Part shown: piece by piece, positions 23,172 through 34,627 of the stretch
Numbering within the stretch: the stretch's first letter is position 1
Layout of the letters: every line of letters starts with the position of its first letter
Origin: Silene latifolia
Taxonomy: Eukaryota > Streptophyta > Magnoliopsida > Caryophyllales > Caryophyllaceae
Length of the DNA: 64,000 bases
Assembly (NCBI RefSeq): GCF_048544455.1
Contig: NC_133530.1
Coordinates: 17,413,748 to 17,477,747, forward strand
Direction of reading: 5' to 3'
The notes under the pieces: generated by a model
The model's input: the letters and a program-made list of their open reading frames with translations, nothing else
Database searches by the model: none
What the model was told of the DNA's origin: nothing
Translations under genes and position numbers: made by a program

Positions 23172-24021
23172 TTACCATGCTTTTCTTTTTATTGATTTTG
23201 TCTTGTTGCTATTTACCCCACAATCATACCAAGGATGTCTTAGTCTAGTGGTTAAGACGGAGGTATTGTGGATAATAGGTCCCAGGTTCGAATCCCCCCT
23301 CCCCCTTATTGTAATGCGACTATGTGCACGCTTCGTGAGACCAAAAAAAAAAAAAAAAAAACAATCATAGCAATACAACGGAAGGCGTTCATATTTGACA
23401 TCAAAATTTACCGTCTTCCCTGCTTTCATAGTAATTGGTACGAAAGCTTTTAGAGGTTCCGTAACATCATGGAGAATTCGAACTCGAATAGCCCTATCCG
23501 GTTTAGCATTTGGTCCAAACTCAGCCGTAATAAAGGTTCCCAAGATGTCCCCCAATTCGTCGAGCATTTGATAGACTCGATCTCCCTGAGATATAGGTAA
23601 ATCGTTTATCCGCGACCAAATTGGAAATCGGAATAGAGGAACATCGGATAATTTACGTGAAGGATTCGGTTCATTAAAGCACCACACAAATTTGTCAAAG
23701 TGCCATGGTTGTCCTTCCAAAACTCTCGCTTTGTTCTGCCCCAAACCGGAAAATAAAAGTTTTCTCCTTCGAATCGACTACATTACCCAACGCTGACTGC
23801 ATAGGGTTCCACAATTTTATCATCGTATCAATTGTGGCCTTCACGTTGACGGCTCTCGAAGCCCACAATTTCCTCACAAGCATAAACCTATTCTTATCCT
23901 CTGCATCCTCCGTACCCTCATCCCACACAAACGATGAAGTCTCATGGTCTCCATTCGACCCCGTAGGCTCTTTCCCGGTTCGATGAAGGCCCTTCGTCAT
24001 GCTAATCTCCTGAACCTGCAT
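23172..24021 (-). pseudogene. LINE ORF1-like (DUF4283) pseudogene
   Basis: Reading right to left from ATG 24021, the sequence carries a DUF4283-type nucleic-acid-binding segment: KLWASRAVNVKATIDTMIKL, FIFRFG, then, in another frame, ARVLEGQPWHFDKFVWCFNE, LPISQGDRVYQMLDELGDIL and RLPLYCYDCG, the start of a CCHC-like knuckle. DUF4283 proteins are typically ORF1 of plant L1-type LINEs. A frameshift lies near 23740. A SINE sits at 23229-23361 inside the knuckle but keeps the frame open. ORF2 is absent, so only the 5' part of the LINE remains. GC-rich leader-like sequence lies at 24022-24150. A host gene derived from such an ORF cannot be ruled out. Confidence 0.7.
23229..23361 (+). mobile_element. 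tRNA-derived SINE, 133 bp
   Basis: A-box-like TAGTCTAGTGG at 23241-23251 and B-box GGTTCGAATCC at 23285-23295 mark an internal polymerase III promoter. The element ends in 19 A residues. The 8-bp target duplication CAATCATA flanks it (23221-23228 and 23362-23369). It was inserted into the LINE ORF1-like sequence. Confidence 0.9.
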
Positions 24022-24499
24022 TAAGAAACACTAACAAACAAAGGAAAAAACAAAGAAAGACTAATCTTACCATCGAAATCGTAAGAGGAAGCCTCGAGAA
24101 AGAGGAAAGATCAAAGAAGATAAGACGGAACCCTAGGAACCCTAGACTAGTTTATACATTAGATGTTATCATTACTATGATTTTTTCTTCTTAGTTAACT
24201 TTGTTTCCTTTTCAGCTTTATGCTGCGACGACTTGTAGATTTCTTCAGTTTAACTCCTCCTCGTATTAATGATATTCACTTGTTGCGAGTCATTCTTAAA
24301 AGTTTTAGATTAAGGTCGTTGCTTTGATGTAACTGATAAGTAGCCGTTTTCTACTACTTCTAGAAGACTGATTGTCATCCGATGACGACGGGTTTTGTGT
24401 TCAGGCTTCACATCCTGCTTAGCAAATTAAGTTAATGTTACTGCAATATTTCTGAGTCATAGTAAATGGAAACAAAAGAGCTAAAAGGTTAATATATAA
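24022..24499. other. LINE leader-like and unassigned sequence
   Basis: The first about 130 bp are purine-rich on the plus strand and probably represent the 5' leader of the minus-strand LINE fragment. The rest (24150-24499) is AT-rich with nothing recognisable. Confidence 0.4.
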
Positions 24500-25223
24500 C
24501 TAGTTTAGATCCCGCGCAATGAATGCGCGGTATTTATAGAGTTTTTATTTTTGTATTACTGCTAACTTAACGCCTTATTAATTTTTCATATTTCACGTTA
24601 TTATATTCTTGATATGAGAAAAAAAAATTGAATTGTAAAATTATTCAAAACAACTGAGTAAAATTGAACTGTAAAATAATAGTGGTACTCAAGTAATGTG
24701 CTGAAATGTATTTTTTTTTTTAAAAGTATTTTTTATAGCACTGAACTGACGTAAATTTTTTGCAATGATTGAGGATTTATCTACGTTTTTTGGCAATCAA
24801 ATTTTACATTATTTTTTGGCAATCAAATTTTATATTGATATGATCTACATTTTCCGATATCTTATAATGATTTCAGCAACTATAATTTGCAGAATAATAT
24901 ATGCAATCAAATAATCATACTTGGGCAAGATAATAAGTTATATTTTGGTGAAACCATTATCCGGGCAATCAAATAATATAATATATGATCTACATTTTCT
25001 GGCAATCAAATAATATAATATGTGATCCACATTTTCTGGCAATATTTTTGTACGTTATTTAGCACTTAGTAGAATAGAAGTTATACATAATATTTTTTGG
25101 GAGTCATTTTTTTTACATTATACTTAGCCCATAGTAGAATGCAAAAAATAAAAGCCCAATTAGAAGATAAAATTTTAGGCGGGAAAAAACGTAAATTGAC
25201 CTATTCATTTAGTAAATAGAGGA
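24500..25223 (-). mobile_element. Short non-autonomous Helitron
   Basis: On the minus strand the element starts TCCTCTATTTACTAAATGAA and ends with a perfect-stem hairpin (CCGCGCATTCATTGCGCGGG, 24511-24530) followed by ATCTAAACTAG. This is the classic Helitron 3' end with CTAG. It lies between A and T, the usual AT target, with no target duplication. It is 724 bp, AT-rich, with internal near-repeats of TTTTTGGCAATCAAATTTTA and CTACATTTTCTGGCAATCAA, and no RepHel gene, so it would need help in trans. Confidence 0.75.
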
Positions 25224-25536
25224 TTAAATCAGAAGAGAAAGCTGAAAGTTAACAAACTGAGGAATCCGAAAGTTGCAGCCAAATTAGAATTACATGCTGC
25301 TAGAACTACAGCATAAAGAATGAGAAATTTTCTATTACATAGATTTGATATCCAGCATCAACTTTACAGAACAAATTTGAGAACTTCTTGCCATTTTTTT
25401 CTCGAAAGAGAGTAGTCCTTCTGTTTCCAATTAATTAGTTGGCTATACGGCTATACCACGTACCAAGAAAGATGATAAAAATTATGGTCACCTGCTTTCA
25501 AATAAAAATTTGGTTATTTGGACTGCTGAGGGTGCA
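25224..25536. other. 3' flank of the acyl-CoA thioesterase gene
   Basis: The region downstream of the stop codon (25537) probably contains the 3' UTR. No clear poly(A) signal was fixed and no other gene is seen. Confidence 0.4.
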
Positions 25537-28500
25537 TCACTGATGCTCATCATCTGAGTCTTCGGCATCCATACGCTCAATCACCCGTCTTGCTTCTTCC
25601 TCAGTGGCAGGGTAAACACTGCGTATCTGAAGCCCTTTTTTCACAGCCTCCGGGCAGACAGTGAAGGTAAAGTAGAATTTATTCGACACCTGATGCAGAT
25701 TTCACATATGTTGACAGGAAATGTTAAACCACAATTTGTATACCAGATAACCAGATTGACTTGGCCTGTATAATATGATCCCGGATTTGAACATAAGAAT
25801 ACAAAAATGATCCAAGAATCAAGTTGAACAGGTCTCTGACCGCCAGCTAGCCCAAACTTTGCTAGACCCAATATTAACCCGACCCGATAGGATCAGCGAC
25901 TCATTTGAAATTCCACCGAAAGTAGAGTTAAGGCGCATAACTCCGGAGTCATGACAGATTGACAGGGAACATAAATCATGGTACAGAAATGACTAGATGG
26001 TCTAGATCCTATCCGAACTGAAGTGCATAATAAAACAGTAATAGACCTGAAAACAAGGGGTTTGCCAGATCTACTCAAAATCTTACGGGCATAGGGTAAA
26101 TGTCAGAGTTTTAAGCACATAAAGTAGGATGACAGCGAACACTAGACATACCTCACTGGTCCTTAACTCAGGGCGAGTGACATGAGCAACAACTTCCACA
26201 TTGATAAGCGGTCGAGCGGGGTTCTCAAGTTCTGTGTACAGTACACAGGACTTCATACGAAGAAAATTCCCAACATCCACCTACAAGCCAAACTCACATG
26301 TTTATTCTGATAAGATATTCATGTTAAGAGTTCAGAAACATTCATAACTAATAGAGAGCCAGCAGATGAACCAACTAACTATATACGTTATCACAAAATC
26401 TTATATAAGACGGTGTTGCATGTGAGCCCAACCCATTAATCATCAGTTATCAAGAGGATTATCGTGATCCCGTCTTAAGGTGGGGCCACATTTGTAGAGC
26501 AACGAGCAAGATATGGCCGCAACGACTAAGTTCAAAATCAATTCTCAAACTGAGATTTAATATTATATCATTAACCTTGTAAAACTAAAGGCGGAATACA
26601 TAAGATTTGGGTTACTCACATGTGAAATTGTCTTACAAAAAACTTGCTAATATATTATAAGACAGTTAGAACTTAGAAGTAGAACAAAGAATCAAAACTG
26701 AAGGTAGGAGCTTACAGGCTTAACGAAATCAACATGATCAACTTCAACGAAACGAGGTGCTGCTCCGGCAAAGGTATAAGCTGTGGCGAAAGAAAGTTCA
26801 AAGGCTTTACGCATAAGAAAACCACCAAAGATTCGACCATGAATGTTCCTTTGCTGTGGCTGGCAAATAATGGAGCTTTGTAGGCAAGTATCTCTTATAA
26901 GAATGCTATCTCTGTCAGCCAAAGCTGGCATATCAACGAATATCCGCCCTTCACTCAACAGTTCACTAATTCTTCTACTCTCTTGGTTGTCCATCTCACT
27001 CCTCTTTTCCATTCTCTTCAATTTCCTCATCTGGTTCCTTGCCTCTGCTTGTTCCCAAAGCAGTTTCTCTTGTTCTGTTTCAGGTGAAATCTTATTTATC
27101 GGAGCTGATTTTCCAGTCTCGGCATCACGAGCAACAAAGGTGAAATTCGCTACAAGAGCCTGTTCATCCGTCAACTGGGAAGAATCTGCAAAAGGAGTAT
27201 TTAATCTGCCATGGTATTATATCTGGATCACGACACTATAGTGACCGAATTATCATGATTTGAAGATTACCATGACCATATTTCCATTTTCTAGGCAGAT
27301 TGGTCGCATCATTCATGACATGACGTGATCAGTAGCTGATTACAGGTTCAAGCCTCAAACTAAGATTTAATACCATGATTAATAGTATTACTACGACATG
27401 TGAGAATAGAGTAAATCAGAGATATTCTAACTCGATAGTGTCAAATTTACAATGCACCCAATCAGAGATTATGCCGCAATGATGGTTTCCCGAGGTATAT
27501 ATACCACGGTTACATTACAACGGAGTCCTCCTATTGATATATTGTGCATAAAGTAAATGAAAGAAATTCCACTTGATAGCGAACACTTCACCCAAGTGCT
27601 GAATGACAGAAAGAGTACCTAGAGAGGATTGCAAAACTTCCAGCTGCATCTCCATGGATGACCTCCCAACCCACGTAACAGCACCAACTAATCTAAGGTC
27701 AGTATCAACCCGAATAGGCCGTTTGAGAAGAATCTTATCGACAGAAGCAGTGACCAAAATAAGAGCACTTGCCATCCCATCATTATTAGAACAGTGCTGC
27801 TCAATCATGAAAATGACAAAAAAATGATCATCAATCAATAAGCAGTAAAATGTTTTGCGGAACAGTTGTCTAAAAAGAACATGTTTTGCGGAATTGCTTC
27901 ATGCAATGATAATGTAACATAGTAAGAATAAATGTGAAACATCTAGTACGTTAATAGCTACTACAATCATCGGTCTTTGGTCTAGTAGAAAGATAAAGGT
28001 AGTAAGGCGACACCCATTATAAGTTACAACCATGGTACCAAATTCAACAAGCTAGGGACAAATTTTGTTATTGAGACGCAAAACTCCTTCCATGCAATTC
28101 TCACTTTCTTTGCAAGTCATGTGAAAACGGCCATTTTGCTGTTAATTCACTATCACTGAAACCCCAAACGAACAAAACCTCACCATCTACGGAAACACTT
28201 GAGGCATTGGGATAATGTTAGGGGTCGTTTGGTTACCCATTCTAAAACACATGAATTGCAATTCATGTGATTTGCAAAATAGGTGAGTTGTTTGTTTGTT
28301 CCAAATCATATGAATTGAAGTTCCATAGGAACTCCAATTCTGTGGGAAGTTGCTTACCTAGGTCCCCCTAGGTAAGTGGGAATTCCTGTGGAATTAACTT
28401 CCCACGTTCCAACCAAAAAACTTTTTTCAATTTCATGTGATTTACAAAATCATGAGAACTCTTATTTCCTTGGAACTTCAATTCCCTTAGCGAACCAAAC

Positions 28501-29439
28501 AACCCCTTATTGTGGTCAATTCACATTACCTATGTCATCATACTCTCTAATCTTGGCTAACCCATACCCATTATCAAACTGAAGCAAACTAATCCAGAAT
28601 ACACTACCAATTTGGCAATAGAAGCAACCATTGAGCCATGAATCATGATCAAATGCATGAATATAACCAGGATTCATATCCAGGAATGCGAACTATAAAT
28701 GAAACAAGGTAAACTCGGAAAAATAATCGAAAATTTCAACTAAAGAATTCAACTTTCCAATTGCTTAGGGGCGCAAATACCCCAACTAGCCCCCCTAGTT
28801 CCGCCACTGATCAAATTACTTCACAGTTCACACAATTACCCAACAAACCAAAATACTCAAACAAAAAAAAACAATTTCAGCATCAAATTCACAATTTCAA
28901 AAAGATTATCAAAAAACAAAAAAAGAAAAAATAGCAACCTTATAAGAAATAGTTCCAGCAAGAGCATCAAGATCTTCAACTAATTTACCCATCCTAATCT
29001 CATTCCAAGGATTTCTATACTGTTCTCTCAAAACATAATCTTCTGAAAACTTATACTCAACACTTGTTCTACTATTACATGGATTTTTTGAAACCAACCC
29101 ATTTTCTGAAACTGTCACATTTTCAACACCCCTCTCAAAAATATTGGATCTTGCTTCCCATAATGCATTTGTCACAGGTGAATGGTACACACCTGGCCAT
29201 AAACTAAGCGGTTTTCGTATCGAAGACCCGGCATCGATTGGTGTTGTTGATGGGTTTGGAATTGGATTTTGATCATTTGGGTGTGAATTTATGGTTGAAA
29301 AATGTCTGCTTTTGGAGAGATTATTATTGTTTGGTGTTAATGGTGAATTGGGTGTATGGATTAATGAAGTTAGGAGTTTTAGTGATTGTTTTTGAATTGA
29401 ATTATGGATGATCATGGAGGGTTTCAAAAGTTTGTTCAT
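25537..29439 (-). CDS. Acyl-CoA thioesterase, mitochondrial type (double hotdog), 5 exons, 476 aa
   Basis: Exons on the minus strand: 29439-28939, 27796-27619, 27185-26716, 26280-26152 and 25689-25537, all with GT-AG introns, and the frame closes at 476 codons plus stop. The N-terminus (about 1-75) is Ser/Asn/Thr-rich with few acidic residues, as in a mitochondrial transit peptide. The first hotdog domain includes ASVDKILLKRPIRVDTDL, AVTWVGRSSMEMQLEV and LVANFTFVARDAETGKSAPI. A charged linker follows (MRKLKRMEKRSEMDNQESRR). The second domain has NIHGRIFGGFLMRKAFELSF, the typical ACOT helix, and ends VYPATEEEARRVIERMDAED. Family members hydrolyse acyl-CoA to free fatty acid and CoA. Closest match by memory is the plant acyl-coenzyme A thioesterase 9-like group. 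Intron 1 (1,142 bp) holds a Tourist-like MITE. The start is the only ATG giving this presequence. Confidence 0.9.
28221..28506. mobile_element. Tourist-like (PIF/Harbinger) MITE in intron 1 of the thioesterase gene
   Basis: The terminal repeats GGGGTCGTTTGGTTACC and, read inward from the other end, GGGGTTGTTTGGTTCGC match at 14 of 17 positions. They are flanked by the 3-bp duplication TTA (28218-28220, 28507-28509). The interior is rich in nested palindromes such as ATGAATTGCAATTCAT and TACCTAGGTCCCCCTAGGTA. Length is 286 bp. Confidence 0.85.
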
Positions 29440-30058
29440 TGCTGATAATTTGGAAGAAAGAAATATTCAGCATCAGTAGTAATTCTATTCGGGGATAGTG
29501 GAACATTTTGTCGAAGGAGAAAGCTGATCCGACCTCACAAGGCTAACCCGAGTTGACCTGACCCAAAAGTAAAGTGACCCGAAATGATATAATAGACCCA
29601 AATGAGTTATTTAAGGTAAAATCATGACCCGACTCACACTTGAAACGACCGAAATGAACTTATAGACCCAAAATGAGTTAGTTAAGGTAAAATCATGACC
29701 CAAAAAAATCCAAAACGATCTAAAATGACTCGACTCGGGATTGACCAGACCAAGAATGACCCGAATAAAATAACATGATAATTATTGATCCGAAAATAAC
29801 CTGAGCTGAAGTGAGCCGACCCACTGACCTATTTGCCCTTACTTTTCCCAAGTTGGACAACTAATGGGTTAGTGGCTGAACAAGCTCGGATATTGTAGTA
29901 AATGGGTCAGACTTGGATATGACTATTGTTGAACGGGCTAGCCAATTCGGCCCATTAAAAGAATGACAGACAATGAGTTCATCCATGTTATCGATCCATA
30001 TATTTCCAACAAGAAGGCATTTTGAAGCCTATGTAAATGCTTGTACATGTCTCATTGT
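29440..30058. other. Upstream region of the thioesterase gene with a 70-bp tandem duplication
   Basis: The 5' flank of the gene holds a two-copy direct repeat starting GAAATGATATAATAGACCCA at 29581 and its relative at 29651 (period about 70 bp, ending near 29720). It is surrounded by GACCCGA-rich degenerate sequence. No gene is visible. Confidence 0.6.
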
Positions 30059-30065
30059 CAAAAAT

Positions 30066-30230
30066 CATTCTCATTTAAGACGGTTATATTCGTCTTAAAC
30101 TTAAAATGGATTAAATATCATATCACTTGTATATATAGGTTAAATATATTATTATTTTTTTTTTAAAGTATTCTTATAAGACAAATATATAGCTTTTTTC
30201 TAAGACGGATAATGATGTGTTAAAAAAACT
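30066..30230. repeat. Diverged fold-back element of the AAGACGG family
   Basis: ATTCTCATTTAAGACGGTTA followed by TATTCGTCTTAAACTTAAAA forms a small stem at the left end, and a diverged CTAAGACGGATAATGA stands at the right. It resembles the elements at 30883 and 32458, but the ends are uncertain. Confidence 0.4.
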
Positions 30231-30246
30231 TATGGGTCAAAAATAG

Positions 30247-30852
30247 TAGGGCTGAGCAAAACAGGATATCCGATCCGGTGATATCCGAATTTAAAATTAT
30301 CATTTTTCATGATCCACATTTGATCCGAATAATTCGGATATTCGAAAATCTGGAATCCGAAAATTCGGAGATCCAGATTTCGAAAACCGGATTCGATCCG
30401 GATTTAAATGTATAGTAAAAATTCCACCGAGGCCAGTGGTATTGGGCTATTGGCAGACTAAAACTAAAGGCAATTTCGGTCCATTTCGCATTTTACAACC
30501 CACTAAGAAAGGTAACATCTTCGATCGCATAAATTACAAGTCTCGAATCGATCACATAAATTACAAGTCTTAATTGCAAAAATTATAAATATTTATTACA
30601 AATTTCAAAACTAGTCTAAAAACCGCATAAACTAAACATTAAGTTTTCCTTTTTTTTTCTGCATAAATTTTTAAAATTCGGATCGGATTCGGATATCCGA
30701 TTTTAAGAAAATCACAATTCACATCCGATCCAGTTTATTCGGAAAAAACCGGATCGAAAATCCAATTTAAATGGTATCCATACATTCGGATTTTTTTTTT
30801 CAGATTTCGGATCAGATTCGGAAAAAAATCGAATCGGATAAGCTCAACTCTA
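30247..30852. mobile_element. hAT-type non-autonomous element, 606 bp
   Basis: The ends are TAGGGCTGAGCAAAAC and, read inward from the right, TAGAGTTGAGCTTATC, which is a hAT-like terminal repeat. An 8-bp target duplication AAAAATAG is perfect on both sides (30239-30246, 30853-30860), the size expected for hAT. Both subterminal zones are full of TCCGAAT/ATTCGGAT motifs in both orientations. No transposase is present. Confidence 0.85.
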
Positions 30853-30882
30853 AAAAATAGTGCGTTACTTTAATTTACACAA

Positions 30883-31050
30883 AATCTCATTATAGACGGA
30901 CATATTCGTCTGTAACTAAAGACGGGTCAAATACAATACTACATTTCTAATGAGACAAGCAATAAGTGGGGTGATAGGGCAAAAAATGTCACCACTTTCA
31001 AGCTACTTGACCTGTCTTTAGCTATAAATGAGTATATCCGTTTATAGCAA
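30883..31050. mobile_element. Fold-back MITE, TATAGACGG type
   Basis: The left arm CACAAAATCTCATTATAGAC continues to AACTAAAGACGGGTCAAATA. The right arm on the opposite strand reads TAGCTAAAGACAGGTCAAGT. Arms are about 55 bp with several mismatches. Target duplication was not resolved. Confidence 0.6.
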
Positions 31051-31165
31051 AACTAACTGTTTTTTTTTTGACAAACGTGTGCAAAACTAGCTGTTTAATT
31101 TATGTACACTTTGAAATACCTTAGCACCACGTAAATACTTGATGCTAGACTGCTAGTATGTTCTG

Positions 31166-31358
31166 AAGTGTCTTTCTTGTGACGGACATATCCGTCATAA
31201 GTTTGCGACGAAACAAGTAATATTTATGTGGGTAGATGAGATAAAACAGATTGCTACTCTTTAGGTATTCTATTTTTGTCTTATCCATCCCACATAGATA
31301 ATACTTGAGCAGTCGCAAGCTTACGACGGATATATCCGTCAGAAATGAGAATTTGTGT
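31166..31358. mobile_element. Fold-back MITE with GACGGATATATCCGTC arms
   Basis: The right end read inward starts CACAAATTCTCATTTCTGAC and then GGATATATCCGTCGTAAGCT. The left arm is TTGTGACGGACATATCCGTC followed by ATAAGTTTGCGACG. Arms of about 80 bp pair almost throughout, out to ATTTATGTGGGTAGATGAGA. The same family is at 44305-44471. Confidence 0.75.
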
Positions 31359-31579
31359 GTGAAGTGACTGTCACTTAACCCCAACATTGTATCCCAGGAG
31401 CCTAAGCACGTCATGGGTCTTCATCAGTGTCACTTAATGACGATGACAATGAAATGCATTTGTGCAAACATCAAACTATTTATAGGGAAAACATAAGTTA
31501 TGTATGGGACGGTTTTATAGGGACGGTCAAATCAAATTTTTATGTAATTCTCATTTTGGTATATAGGCAATGGTGGAGC

Positions 31580-31878
31580 TAGGGGTGCTCAAAAGTGACC
31601 CAGATAGGCTACTTGAACAGATATGGAGCGCCCTATTCGGTTTAGTCTTTGTGTTAAAAAAAACATGGTGATTAGCCTCTGGTACAGTATAAACTCGAAA
31701 AAACCTCAAAATACCTTTTCTAGTCGAAACAATCCGTCCAAACCAGCAAAAAATCGAAGCTAATGGGTTCTGATCGGGTCCCCTCCTAGTCGGCCACTCG
31801 GTCTGGTCCCCGATTTTGGGATATGGGGTTATCCGGTGTCCTGGTTCTTCCTATACGGTGATTCGGTGAACACCCCTA
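31580..31878. mobile_element. Probable hAT-like MITE
   Basis: Terminal repeats TAGGGGTGCTCAAAA and, from the right, TAGGGGTGTTCACCGA are of hAT style. A clean 8-bp target duplication was not found, so the call is less sure than that at 30247. Confidence 0.55.
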
Positions 31879-34454
31879 GGGTCTAGGTGAAGCTAGGGGG
31901 CTAGCAAGGGCGCTCACCCTTGCTGGATGACATAAACATCGGTTTTAGTTAAAAATTTGAAATTTTTTCGAGTTCAACTTATACAATTACTCATTTACCC
32001 CCAAAAAATTTCCCCCCCGTAATAACAAATTCTTACTTTGCCGTTGATTATAGGTTAATAGATTAGTCCTATATATAAAATCGTCTTATATAAATTTCTT
32101 AAAATTGAAACTTAATCATGCATATAAGTTGAAATATTGCAAGGTCCATGTATGATTAAATCTAAATTAAAATCTTTGACTTATGATCTCCTTTGATAGA
32201 AATGCAACATGGAAGTGGGACTTTCACTAGTGTTATGTGGTTAAGCATATATGTCGGAAGTGTAGTGGCTTGGTTTGGTTAATAGAGGATGTATCTAGTC
32301 CCTCATTTTCCCTTAAAACATGATCCACAATTCCTTTTACTTAATTCATTTTGGTCTCTTCCTTTTGGACCTTTTCATTTGAAGTGACCCTTATTATTAA
32401 GGCCTTTCATGGACATTAGCCTCAAAAGGTTCATCTTCGTTTGATTGGCCTTTTCCTTAAGTCTCGCTTAACACGACATTATCTGTCTTAAACTTAAGAT
32501 GGATAAGTATATTCCTTCCAATTTGTATATAAGAATGCATTAGGAAAAACAATATATTTGTCTTGTATATACAAGTGGTATGATACTAGATCCATCTTAA
32601 ACTTAGCACGGAAAACGCCGTCTTAAAAGAGAATTTGTGTCGTGGATATAGTGTTTAGATTTTAAATTGATTTTAATAAATTATGGTTATATTTATTTTA
32701 AAATTATTCATTATTTTGGTATTTATAATTATACGATATCAATTTATTAAAATGTTATTATATTGTATTTAAAACGGTTTTGGATTTTAGTTAGATGAAA
32801 AAAGTAAAAAAGGGAAAATAAATTGATAATTAAATAGAGCAGATTTGAGTTCACGTTGAGCTCAAATCTTTTCTAAGTCGAACTTGAGTTTTAAGTTTTA
32901 ACTTGTAGGCTCGGCGAGTTCTGAGTTAAGTCTGAGCTTGACTCAAAATTCTAAGCCAATATTGAATCTATTTGCGTTCAAACTTTGATCAACTAGGTTA
33001 CATCTCGTGAGGGAAAATATACGCCTTTTTCGAGTCAAACTCAGACTTTAAATTTTGAGCCAAGTCCGAACTCAGCTCAAATTTGTGAATTGATCGGAAA
33101 TAATCGCTCTCACTTTTCAATCGATACAGTTATACACTTATACCCTAGAGTGAAAGAGGAACATACACAACATGAAGTCACACAAAGTAGAGAATACTCC
33201 TATTTAAATGATCATATAGGCATGTCACATTGTCACAATCAATTAATCATGAATTTCTTGTTTTCTAAGCATCTAATAACACCCTCTTTCTTAGCTAGAC
33301 TAGAATTAAGTTACCTCAAAACAATGTCATTCTTTAAATGGTATTATTTCCTTACAAATATGATACTTAGGCATGTGCTACAAGACCATAGACTTGTTAA
33401 TAAAGATTAGAATTGCCAACCAAAAAGTGGTGGCATAACTTTAGAAAATCACATGCATTTTGATGCATATATGGAAGTATTTAATGTAAAAAATCACAAA
33501 CTATAATATGAGACCGTTATAAAGTGCGACCACCTAAAAAATATTTAATTTATGTTAAATAGCGGGCACGGTTATTGTTATAGAATTACCATTTTTTAAA
33601 AAAATAATTAATTTATAACCTAAAATAATCACTATTTATCATAAAATGATCATTTTTTACACGTCGTACCATATTGACGGTCACATATAATAACATTTAT
33701 TTAAAGTTTTATTAGTAGGAGCCTTGCATGGGACCACGTGACTACTGCATGAGATTTTTAGGGAATATTTATAAAAAGGAATCTTTATTCTTTCACTTTA
33801 TTTGCATTAAATTGTGTACAATTTACACAAAATACAAGCATACCAATCATTTATCCCATCTTCTTAGGTAATGTACCTTTCTTGGTACTTTTACCCTTCA
33901 TCAATTTTCCAATAGTAGATGTCATTTTCATGTTAATAACTTGTTTCACACTTCTTAGACATTTATGGCACCCCCTTCTTCTTAGGTGACATTCTCAACT
34001 TAAATTTAATTGTAATACTACAATGTTGATACATTAATGTAACATTCAATAACAATTACCGGGTGCATCGTTAATATCGTCCTGAAGGATAGTCTCGTGA
34101 ATTTGTGATATAGGCTATATGCCTATAAGCTGGCTAAAGAAGCAATTAAGGTAAATTAAAAGAATTTGAATTCATCAATTGTGAGAAGATAAATTTTAAC
34201 GTATGCACTACATAAATATATTAAAAAATGTGTTAAAATTAGAACAATTACAAATTTTATAAAACTTGTTCGGGTAATCAACAATCAATATGTTGTTCGT
34301 TGAACAATTGATATAGTCATACAGGGACGATATTCATGAGTCGAGGGTAAAATTGAACTACATTAATATTTTGTTTGGGTGAAAAAGAGGTTGAATCACA
34401 CAAACTTGTTTACATAAAATCAACATTACAAGCTTATGTTACAATTTACTGCTA
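31879..34454. other. AT-rich intergenic stretch downstream of the receptor kinase gene
   Basis: About 2.6 kb with no convincing gene. A fold-back element lies at 32458-32640. Between 32850 and 33075 are phrases around GAGCTCAAATCT and TCAAACTCAGAC that look like a decayed hAT-style repeat. The rest shows nothing. Confidence 0.5.
32458..32640. mobile_element. Fold-back MITE of the AAGACGG family
   Basis: The right end read inward is CGACACAAATTCTCTTTTAA, then GACGGCGTTTTCCGTGCTAA and TTTAAGATGGATCTAGTATC. The left arm TGTCTTAAACTTAAGATGGA is its counterpart. Arms are about 60 bp, diverged. Confidence 0.5.
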
Positions 34455-34460
34455 TTTATT
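34455..34460 (-). terminator. Possible poly(A) signal of the receptor kinase gene
   Basis: AATAAA on the minus strand, 168 nt after the stop codon of the RGI3-like gene, in AT-rich sequence. Confidence 0.4.
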
Positions 34461-34627
34461 ACAGTACTGGACTACTAGTGCAATCTACAAGCAACAAAAT
34501 GTATGAGAGGTAAAAACTAACACAAAAGTTGCATGAACAACTATATCATATCTATCTACCTATGAATTCCATGTACAGCCCAGGTAATAAATCTCGGTCG
34601 CTATGGATATCCTGAGTACTAACCTCT

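Noticed and set aside
23241-23295. A and B boxes suggesting a tRNA gene
   Set aside because: No cloverleaf, A tail and target duplication present, so it is a SINE. The same holds for 52497-52552.
26395-26660. AAGACGG-containing sequence in intron 3 of the thioesterase gene
   Set aside because: Resembles the fold-back family at one end, but a matching right arm was not convincing.
26843-27241. 132-codon plus-strand open stretch
   Set aside because: Shadow of thioesterase exon 3, whose minus-strand frame has the hotdog motifs.
33090-33410. 106-codon open stretch in the intergenic region
   Set aside because: No domain and repeat-like surroundings. Likely chance.
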